A stretch of 64,000 nt of DNA from Hyaloperonospora brassicae. Taxonomy: Eukaryota; Oomycota; Peronosporomycetes; Peronosporales; Peronosporaceae. Both the position numbers and the translations under genes were made by a program. The notes under the pieces were generated by a model, which did not search any database, was not told the DNA's origin, and saw only the letters and a list, made by a program, of their open reading frames with translations. The stretch is from positions 1 to 64,000 of the forward strand of contig CANTFL010000627.1 of NCBI GenBank assembly GCA_947650285.1. Reading direction: 5' to 3'. Below, piece after piece: positions 56,197 to 64,000 of the stretch (the stretch's first letter is position 1; each line of letters starts with the position of its first letter).

Positions 56197-56707
56197 CTAG
56201 TGCTTTAGTATTTGTCGAGTCTCAGATCGTCGGGTGGTCTTCTCGAATTCATCCCGCTGGTCATCTTCCTCAAACAAATATGGCACTTGGTCGTTCTTGT
56301 CCTGGTAATTTTTCGCGCGATCTGAAGTGTCTAGCTGATATCGGGTTGGCTGATCGGCAAATCGGACACGTCGTGCTTTACTCCGCGTGGCTGTACTTAT
56401 CCTTGGCGGTTCTTTCTTTTCCTTCGACGGGTAAGCCTTAACACGTAATCTCTCTTGTATGCGATTCAGAATATGCAGCTTGTTTAATCGTCCTGGGTCT
56501 TTTACCGCTTGCCCCGATTCTGCCTCCAACGCTTCGGTGGCCACCGTATCTGCTGTCGGGTTGTAGCACTGTGTAATGTGCAAATACCCCCACAGAGTTT
56601 AAGTGGGTGATATATTCGTTGTGACGCGCCAACATCACCTGCGACGAGTCTAGCTTGCATGCGATCACACCCATGGGTTTCCGGAATGCGATCCTGGAGT
56701 CACCCAC
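56197..56707 (-). pseudogene. Gypsy RNase H C-terminal part and linker
   Basis: Frame 56438-56707 starts GDSRIAFRKPMGVIACKLDS, the third helical part of the Gypsy RNase H (usually VGDSRLAIQQ). Frame 56197-56583 continues HITQCYNPTADTVATEALEAE, the family's RNase H end with its catalytic Asp, and then a basic linker with ATRSKARRVRFADQPTR. One frameshift lies between. Confidence 0.8.
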
Positions 56708-56900
56708 AATAACCGGGTCAGGTACTTTTTATTCTAATGCTGCTTGTGTTCCGTTATTCATACCTGTGTACTTTGCCAGATTTACTGTCGTTGCCAATAG
56801 GTAAGCACTCGCAGCGATCACAATGTTTTATTCCGGCAATTTCCACAATATCCACTAGCAACTTCCAAAATCTCCGTGCTTCTCTGTCTGCGCGGAGACG

Positions 56901-57925
56901 TCAAAGGGCAGTACAAAAGCAGCAAATGTTGGAGACATACGCGCATTGAGAAGCTCTGGATCCAGTCAAACACGCGCCGAGTATTTGGCAGGTGGATATA
57001 TACGTCGTAAAAATCGTCGAGCCGACAGTCGGTGTGACGGACACTAGCAACAACTGAGCGAAGTCCACAGTGCGCTCGTTCACCCTCTTCATTTTCGGAT
57101 GATACCGGGAGAGTAATACAGCGAAGCTGACATCCCTTCCGTACAACGCCTTGGACGTGACGATTATTTTATCGTAGAGAATCGGGTGTATACGTGGATT
57201 ACTTTTACAGCGAGTAGATTATGTGTAATATGTAACAATTTAAGCAGCACTAGCACTTTGCGCTCCGCCGAGTGGTAATTGCCTTCTCTCTTCTTCAACA
57301 CGTGACCTCAAAACTGAAAGGGGTGTAATATGTCGTCATGCATTTGCATCAAAGTACTGCTATATGGACAATCGTTGGCAAACACCATCGCATGAAAGTC
57401 GGCTGTGGGGACAAAACGACGCAGAACTGGAGATTTTAAGGTTTGAAGTTGTAGCATAGCGAAGGAAGAGCGTGCCCTTACCAGACTTGCCTCGAACAAG
57501 AAATCTTCTTCCTTGAGTTGATACAGTACTGCTCTATTCACAGCGATGTTCTGGATGTACTGGCTGTTATAGTTAATCACCCCGAGAAACGCTTGCATAC
57601 CCTTTTTGACGCCGAGAATGTCCACTCATCCCGTTTAACCAGTTCAGTCGGGTCGGCTGCAATTTCTAGTGATTTCAATTTGAGTGATAAGAAGTTTACA
57701 AGAGGCAGCACAAATATTCTCTTTGTAAAGCTGATGCTGATTCGACATTCCGTGAAGATCACCAGCAACCGGTCGAGTGCCACTAAACAGCCGTCGAATA
57801 TCTTGCCCCCAAAGCAAGTATCATGAACAGAAAATCGGCGATGGAACACTGGTATGTCTGTCGATTTATCAGTTCCGCCCGTGTCAAACATGTTGCTCGC
57901 CGGATTTTTGACCAGCCCTTGCACG
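56901..57925 (-). pseudogene. Gypsy RT thumb, connection and RNase H N-terminus
   Basis: Frame 57308-57625 reads GVKKGMQAFLGVINYNSQYI and LYQLKEEDF, the RT thumb/connection (normally FLGALNYYGRFI). Frame 56901-57146 begins MYGRDVSFAVLLSRYHPKM and ERTVDFAQLL, the RNase H approach. Frame 57577-57924 contains a shorter part before the thumb. Frames alternate, so at least two indels are present. Confidence 0.78.
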
Positions 57926-58227
57926 GATCAAACTCGTCGAAGGCTCGTTAGTTGGCTTTGAGCTTCGTCAACGACTATTTACAAGCGCCAAGCTAGTTGA
58001 GCTCTGTGGTTTCGGTTTCTCGCTTACTCGTTGTTTCATCTTCGGTAGCTTTAACCTTGGTGTCAAATTCTTGCCAACCATCTTTCGGCTTAACGCACTC
58101 CCATAAATCGCTTTCGACGAGTTCTGGGTAGATCATGGGAGAATTCTGAAGTCCAAACGGCATACGCAACCACTTGAAATGCCCCAGGACACATACAAAC
58201 GCTGACACGTGACGCGCTCGTTCAGTT

Positions 58228-59165
58228 GTGGTGGAGTGGTGATCTCTCTTTTGAGGAGTCGATCCCAACTCTCCACTGGATCCCGGACGACCGACTAATG
58301 GAGGGAGTACTCTGATTCCGTGTTAATGCTTCGATCACCTTTTGTATTCGTCGGCGGGGTGGGTTGCACCCTTTCAGTTGGACTCGAGTCGATACCAAGC
58401 TTAATCGTGGTTGGGATTGGTGCTGTCGCGTAAAACCCTAACACAATCGCGGGTGTACTTGTAAGGTGCCCGATATGAGTCACCTTGATCTCTACGAGAT
58501 CGCCTTGTCAAATGTAGGTCCTTGCTTTGCAAGTCTTCTGACCACTTGAGGCGTCTCGCGATCTTTCACCATTTGCCTTTTTTACGTGTTTGCTGCGACC
58601 GATCGCAGTTGGGTTTTATGTTGAGAGTCCATAATTCCTGACTGAACAATCCAGGAATATAACTTAATTAAATTATGTCGCTTTCTTTCTGTCGGGTAGC
58701 CAATGATCCAATCCGGAATAGAAAGGGACACGTGTACTTCAAAGAAAATTCAGCTCGGTTTAACGTTAACCAATCGAATCCAAAAATAACTAAACCATCG
58801 CAAGGATTATCTATTACACGACTTTGTACCTATGTGGTTTACACCAAGTGTATTTTATCTAGAACCTTAGCGTGACCCACACCCAACTTATATACAACAA
58901 ATTGAGATCGAGAGATCAGATCAAGATCTAGGGATCGTGTTTACAACAGCTCGAGATAGAGGGATCGTGTATACGACAGATCGAGATCGAAAGATCAGAT
59001 CGATATCGAGAGATCAGATCGAAATCGAGGGAACAAGATCGAGATCGAGAGATCAGAGCGATATCGATAGCCACCCATTCCATCCCGTAATATTCCAATC
59101 AGAATCCTTCTCGGACATAAATGACGCCTGCAATCTGTTGTATCTCACGCCCAACGCAACGGTTG
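58228..59165. repeat. Insertion within the RT domain
   Basis: About 0.94 kb separates two neighbouring RT segments. On the minus strand it starts near TGTATGATAAAG and ends near CCACCACA, which would fit LTR-type ends (TG...CA), but the flanks do not form a clear 5-bp duplication. It includes a GATC-rich repeat. It has no counterpart elsewhere in the window. Confidence 0.5.
58905..59060. repeat. GATCGAGA-type short tandem repeat
   Basis: Variants of GAGATCAGATCGAGATCGA recur across this stretch, imperfectly and in several phases. It lies inside the insertion 58228-59165. Confidence 0.75.
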
Positions 59166-59641
59166 AAACTAGCGATTTCTTTATCATACATTCATCATTG
59201 CTGCCCAATATTTACTGGCTGCATCGAGCGATTAAAACCACTGGTAGCTTTCGAGCTCGGTCAACAAATCGTCGACAAGGGCATTGCGTGTTCCATGCTG
59301 GCCGTGACGGCGCTGACGAGTTTATGATCGATGCATAACTAGATTTCGACGCCGTTCTTCTCTGGGAGGACCACTATGGGCAACGCATAAGGACTCCGAG
59401 AAAAAATCAATTTTGCCTTCAACAGCCCATGCAGCAGCTCTTGCAAATTCGATAGATGGCTTAGTACAACGCGTCTAGCTCTTTTCATAATAGGATCATG
59501 ACCTTGAACGTCGATATAACACACCCATCTATATGCTAGAGGTGGTAGAACATTACCACTGGAGATCATGATTAATTCGTGTCTCTGCAGTACATTAATT
59601 AACTCTGATCGTTTGGTGTCCGTGTGGCCAGTGCATACCAC

Positions 59642-60590
59642 ATTGTCCCCGGTCTAATCCAGCTTGTTTGGTGCTACCTCGGTGATATCCGGTAAGAACG
59701 CGAGTCCTTGAGCATAATCGACCAGGACGATATCGCTCGCGATATGCTCAAAATCTGATGTATCGATTGGGGGAGGCGTCTATGAGGCATCTGTATTTGC
59801 CTCATCGAATTACTTTCACTCACACAGGAATAGGCGATCAATGTTGTCAAATTATTACCCGTTCCTGCCTCTCGTCGCTTCGTTTCGCGATTCGTCGAGT
59901 CGATCGGCTTGAATCATTATGGTATACACTTGACCGTCTGTCACGCACGAATCGTCGAGTTGAGCTGAATATAATGGGTTCATACCATCGCCATCACCCT
60001 CCGTGCGTTTTGCTGAGCACATTTTTCTCGCGAAAGTTATGTTGACGGAGCTTTGTCCGGTATTCGTTGTGTCGTCCAGTATCGTGTTGCTATTCGTATC
60101 GTGTGCACGACTCATCTCGGTCGGTGTTGATCCAACTTTGATAAATTCCAGTAATGAATCGACTCCTCCGTCCGACGTATTTATTTGTTCTGTAAACGTG
60201 ACCATCCTGTCGTATTATTTCAGTAGGTCGTGTGTAAGCTCGCCGCTCGACAGCAGGCTGTTGTTGAATCAATCATTCTGCATACTGCTGTTTTTCTTTT
60301 TGAAAAACGCCCGTCCATCACATTTTAATATTCTAACACCTGTCAGTCGTGATACTTCGTCGCGTCAAGTATGACGTACCCGTCGTCTCGCGGTAGCACT
60401 TCGTGTGGTAGCCATAGCAAGACTGATAAGCGCGCTGGACACGAAGCACTTCTCGTCGAGACGTTCATCAGCCGTACTCACGTCGCCTCTCCATTCTTGT
60501 TGTGTATCACGGTCGTCACGAGTGTGGGTAGTCGACAAATCCATAGCTCGTGAGTTGGTTTGCTGGGATGTTTCCGTTGCAACCGGAACT
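59642..60590 (-). pseudogene. Gypsy pol spacer between protease and RT
   Basis: Frame 60090-60272 begins with QQPAVERRAYTRPTEIIR, a recognisable stretch of the Phytophthora Gypsy polyprotein downstream of the protease. Frame 59855-60205 is acidic and Thr/Ser-rich (EQINTSDGGVDS...). No enzymatic domain is expected here. Confidence 0.6.
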
Positions 60591-61091
60591 CTACATACGA
60601 TCGAGTTTCGACAACCAATCAGCTAGCCAGACCTCCAGCGATATCATCTCCGTAAGTGGTGTCGTCAACTTCTCTCGCCGACCCCAATAGAGGTATGGCG
60701 ATTTCGTCTGAAATTTAGCCGTCGCGTTAAAACAGTCTAGTCGGATGGCGGCTGATATTATAAAATTTGTTCCGAGGATGAGACCAACCCCCGCATGATG
60801 GGGCATAATCCACACTTCAAATTCATAAACCACTTCCCATCCTAGATTGATCTTCACTGTCGATTGTGCCGTGAGGATGACCTTCGACTTTCCAATTCCT
60901 TGGACATCAATTTGTTTGTCGTTCATCGTAAGCTGCCGTAGTCGTAGCTTCTTAGCGAATGAGTCACTTATAGTCGAAATGTTAGCGCCTGTATCCAGCA
61001 ATATTTTAGCTCGTTCGTCATTGACAGCACCCATGACTAGCGCTCTCATCCGTACTCGTCGGTCGAAATTCTTCGACGACCACCATCCCAA
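60591..61091 (-). CDS. Gypsy aspartic protease region (open frame)
   Basis: A 166-codon open frame. The retropepsin catalytic loop LLDTGANIS is at about residues 31-39, followed by FAKKLRLRQL and IDVQGIGKSK (flap region), and ILGTNFIISAAIRLD at about residues 105-119, the hydrophobic-hydrophobic-Gly motif. All key positions are kept. It would cut the Gag-Pol polyprotein. It is the only domain of this element that remains in a single frame over its full length, but its neighbours are broken, so the frame shown is part of a larger polyprotein and does not start at its first Met in nature. Confidence 0.82.
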   Translation of the reverse strand: MGWWSSKNFDRRVRMRALVMGAVNDERAKILLDTGANISTISDSFAKKLRLRQLTMNDKQIDVQGIGKSKVILTAQSTVKINLGWEVVYEFEVWIMPHHAGVGLILGTNFIISAAIRLDCFNATAKFQTKSPYLYWGRREKLTTPLTEMISLEVWLADWLSKLDRM

Positions 61092-61325
61092 TCGGTCTCA
61101 TGATAGAAGTTTCAATTCTTTCGTCACCCCTGTCATAACACGCAGCCGTCTGTGTGTGTCTATCCTTGTGATCGATCGACCTTCACCATCGTCTTAACTA
61201 TCTCGGTCCATCTCTTGTTCTTCACATCTCTACTCGTCGGGCCGTTGTATATCCCAACGAGGGCAAATACGTAGTTCGCTTTCACTGCTGATTCAACAGA
61301 CTGCGGCAACCCGTTGTTATCCTGC
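61092..61325. other. Gag-protease junction (decayed)
   Basis: Minus-strand frames are short; the region links the Gag zinc-binding part with the protease. Nothing else is seen. Confidence 0.5.
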
Positions 61326-63700
61326 TCAGTCAGAGTCGGCGATCCTGCTCATTTGAATGGCCCGACGAGTATATGTCGTGGATGCCTTCTGGCACAGCCG
61401 ATTTATCCACCGATGTCTTGACGAAATTGGCCAGCTTCTCAAATTGTGCAAACAACTCGCACCGGGTAACTTCATGTACCTGTTTTCAGAACTCGCACCG
61501 TCGCCTGCAAAAATGAGCGTCGTGTTCCATGGCATATCATGCACCGCACGTTCCGTACATTCGACGCTCTCGTGACGAATCCGTGCGTTCTTGTCGGTCC
61601 ACTCTTTCACGTCGGCCGTGCATCTTGTCCTACGTTGGTACCAGAGGTACGTGGGATCGAAGGTGATCCTGGCGGCCGACCGGGTTTCGGATTTGACTTA
61701 CCTCTGCTCCTGCTTCCATCCATTTCGAGTCAGAGTCGGAATCATATTCAATCAGGTGCTCTAGTGCACGTCCATCACTCGACGAATCGTACAAATCGGT
61801 TTACGGCTCCCTCTGCGCTCGTCGAGCGCTGCTCGCCGATCTTTCTAAGGATGCTGATGCATGGGTGACACGTCGATTAACGTCAAAGTCTCGCTTGTTG
61901 TTCCAGCTCGACGTACCATGTCGGTCATCACCGTGATTCAGACGACGGTCGTTCCGACGTTCAGGTTGACCACTTTGACGATCGTCGAGCCTTGCCTCAC
62001 GTCTTGGTTTGCTCCTACGAAGACCATCATCACTTTCCTTTCGTCGGCCATCCCGCGTCTCTTTCTTGTGACGACTCAGCCCGTGTCCGGTATTCAAAAG
62101 ATCACGTTGTTTCTCTCGCTTCTCGCCGAGCAATCGATGACTGCTGATTTTCTCTACGTGCTGGATATCATCGAGTCGTTGTGGATAGTTCAGGTCCATC
62201 AGGTCGTCGTCACCGCAGTTTAACAGGAAGTGATCGACATGTTCGGCAGAATCCGCACCGCCTTTCTCATACTGAATCCGCTCCGTCCGTGCATAACCGT
62301 TCGGTCGCAGCAGGAAATCTCACACGTGCTCGGTCTCACCACACTTAGCTGAGTGATGCGTCGACCTAGCGGATTGGTCGAACTGCGATCAGTAATAGTC
62401 CATGAACTCTTCTCTGAGCTGCTTTTACTTCCGATGAGTCTTCTTTAGAAGTTGTCAATAACAACGCTTAGCTGCTTTGTCCAGGTACAGCAAAATAGGC
62501 TCGCAGCACTCGTCTGGCGGTTGGCAAGTCCCTTTCATCTCGTAGGTGAAACGTTTGATCCACTACAAGGCATCGTCCGAACGATAGCGCTCCCCCTCAA
62601 AGCTGGCGATCTTTTTTTATGTTGCGTGTGTGCGTATTTCCATGACGTGTCCTCTTTCACTTTAGCACCGTAGCTCAACTGTCTGTTAAGACTATTCGAT
62701 CGCTCATCGGTCTCTTGATAGTCGTCGTATGCACATTCACCTTCTTCGTAGTATTCATCACCTGTCGTCATTTTCGTCGCCTCTTAATACCTTGGTCGTG
62801 GAGTCTTTATCACCCGTGGAGTACGCGGTGGTTTGACCATGTGAGAATCAACTTGGTACGACGTGCCTTCCACCCTCGTAAAGACTCCGCATTTTGGCTC
62901 TGAGATTTCGGCAGCGGCGTTTTTACCGGTACCATGTCTTCAACTCCTCGCCCAACTTGCTCATCTAGGAGTAGTGCCGATCCCTTTTCTTTCACGATCA
63001 CCATATGGCCGCCTGAGTTCGACGGTTCAACGGAACGAGGGACTTCGTTCCGCCTTCCACCCCGAACGCTTCCTTCAGCTTACGCTTCCACTTCACCTAT
63101 TCGATACCCACCAAGCGAACCTTAATGTCCGATTTCATCAGCTTCGTGGTCACCATTTTGCACTTATACCCCATTGCTCGTAGCAGCAGCATTGTGCTGT
63201 CTACTAGCTGTTCGAGAGACATGCTGATGAGGGGTTGCATTAGCTCATTGCCCAGGTTCGCCCACGTCGCTTTGTAGGATGCCTTTGGCTTAAACAGTTA
63301 GATTCAACGAACCTTCTTCATTTCCTCGGCGAGTTGGCACAGAGCCCGATTCGCCATAGGCGTCTTGGCATTCATCGTGTGCGAGGGAGCTAGCGGGTGT
63401 CTCTCACCAGGGTTCACACCTTGACCACCATTTGCTACTTCGTCAAGCTGACGAGCTTGACGTCCATCAGTCCCGCGAAGGTTTCTAACGTGGCCCACAT
63501 GCAGCAAACATTATTCCGCTTCATGTATGAATCTAACGTCATCGTTGTCATCAGCGTGTCCATCCTCCTCACAATCTTGGGAAATCGCTTCGAAGTCGTC
63601 AAAATGAATGGCCCGATCCACCCCTGCGTCAGCGTGGATAATGATCGCTTTCGCCGGGTTCGATTCAGCACGCGTAGTCCTTCCGGCTGTCACCGGGGTC
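61326..63700 (-). pseudogene. Gypsy Gag relic
   Basis: Frame 61801-62199 starts MDLNYPQRLDDIQHVEKI and SHRLLGEKREKQRDLL, followed by a long Arg/Asp/Gly-rich disordered part, as in Phytophthora Gypsy Gag. Around 61420-61540 a frame with two stops reads EHDAHFCRRRCEF and KQVHEVTRCELF, the Cys/His nucleic-acid-binding motif of the family. Frames 62535-62771, 62810-63004, 63304-63507 and 63511-63693 hold the N-terminal, mostly charged region. Multiple frameshifts. Confidence 0.75.
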
Positions 63701-63802
63701 GTGCCACTTGCGTGTTTCGAGTCGATGTTCTTAATGCTCCTTGGTTGTTTGGTATCTGCTAAAACAATCTTACACCCTCAATTCCCGGGTCGTGGCGCGA
63801 GT

Positions 63803-64000
63803 TGTGGTATCGTAGTTAGTCAGATCTGTGGCAATACAGTCCCAACGTAACAACACAACAATCGCCGAGCTAGTCGGCGATGTTGAACTTATACGTCGGG
63901 TAAATGCCCTTCTCAGTTCGCCTCTTCCGGTTCAGTTGTGGCTCTCTCCTAGCTGGGTACCTCCAACCACTCACACTCCTTTCCAGAAGACTGCCTGAGC
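63803..64000 (-). repeat. 5' LTR of the Gypsy element, cut by the window end
   Basis: On the plus strand it starts TGTGGTATCGTAG and matches in reverse the last ~240 bp of the long LTR at 49942-51038 (for example CAACAATCGCCGAGCTAG against 50960-50985). Its position next to gag, with the internal region to its left, fits the 5' LTR of the minus-strand element. About 0.85 kb of it should lie beyond the window. Confidence 0.82.

Larger units (their letters stand above)
57993..59641 (-). pseudogene. Gypsy reverse transcriptase, interrupted by a ~0.9-kb insertion
   Basis: N-terminal part in frame 59339-59641: GHDPIMKRARRVVLSHL, LLHGLLKAKLIF, ALPIVVLPEKNGVEI. Reading continues in broken frame to the palm motif SLDAAS.YWAA near 59175-59200, where an insertion begins. 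On the other side frame 57993-58268 resumes TERARHVSAFVCVLGHF and LRMPFGLQNSPMIY. The YxDD box is expected between 57930 and 58000 and is not readable. Inactive. Confidence 0.82.

Noticed and set aside
63781..63802. Primer-binding site next to the 5' LTR
   Set aside because: Reading the element's strand, the bases after the LTR (ACTCGCGCCACGACC) do not start with TGG, and no tRNA match can be claimed without a search.

Overview
The window looks like repeat-rich nuclear DNA of an oomycete, most likely Phytophthora or a related downy mildew. Three things point there: small secreted cysteine-rich proteins of the PcF/SCR type, initiator-like motifs (close to TCAYTYYNCAWTTT) just upstream of those genes, and Ty3/Gypsy retrotransposon relics whose Gag, protease and Pol motifs have the wording usual in Phytophthora elements. 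Only two cysteine-rich genes look intact. Almost everything else is decayed transposon, solo LTR, tandem repeat or AT-rich sequence without a recognisable gene. Species-level assignment is not possible by eye.

Layout. 1-15.5 kb is AT-rich and holds several solo LTRs of one family (TGTAACGG...CCGTTACA, two with perfect 5-bp target duplications), a 1.09-kb element with about 80-bp terminal inverted repeats, and a GC-richer island (about 11.5-13.6 kb) with a three-domain cysteine-rich secreted protein gene. 15.46-20.51 kb (repeat A) recurs in direct orientation at 49.94-55.02 kb (A'). Between these copies lies a very large imperfect inverted repeat: left arm about 20.52-32.59 kb, spacer about 1.1 kb, right arm about 33.72-45.20 kb. 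Each arm holds, from outside in, a decayed chromodomain-type Gypsy element split by a solo LTR in its protease, a unique-looking region, a mobile cassette with a 121-bp tandem repeat, and a two-domain cysteine-rich gene about 2 kb from the symmetry centre. The gene is intact on the right arm and carries two single-T insertions on the left. From 45.2 to 49.9 kb there is a minisatellite and a decayed antisense Gag-like relic. From 55.0 to 63.8 kb a second, different Gypsy element lies on the minus strand, cut off at the A' boundary, with its 5' LTR running off the window end.

How the parts relate. The inner arms are almost identical while the outer arms differ much more, which suggests continuing gene conversion near the centre (or a recent inner rearrangement). 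The 121-bp-repeat cassette sits at different places in the two arms, and each arm holds the empty site of the other's insertion. This gives exact target duplications (19 bp and 109 bp) and shows that the cassette moved after the arms formed. The three cysteine-rich genes share not only coding sequence but also about 1 kb of 3' flank, so they come from older segmental duplication that was later captured in the inverted repeat.
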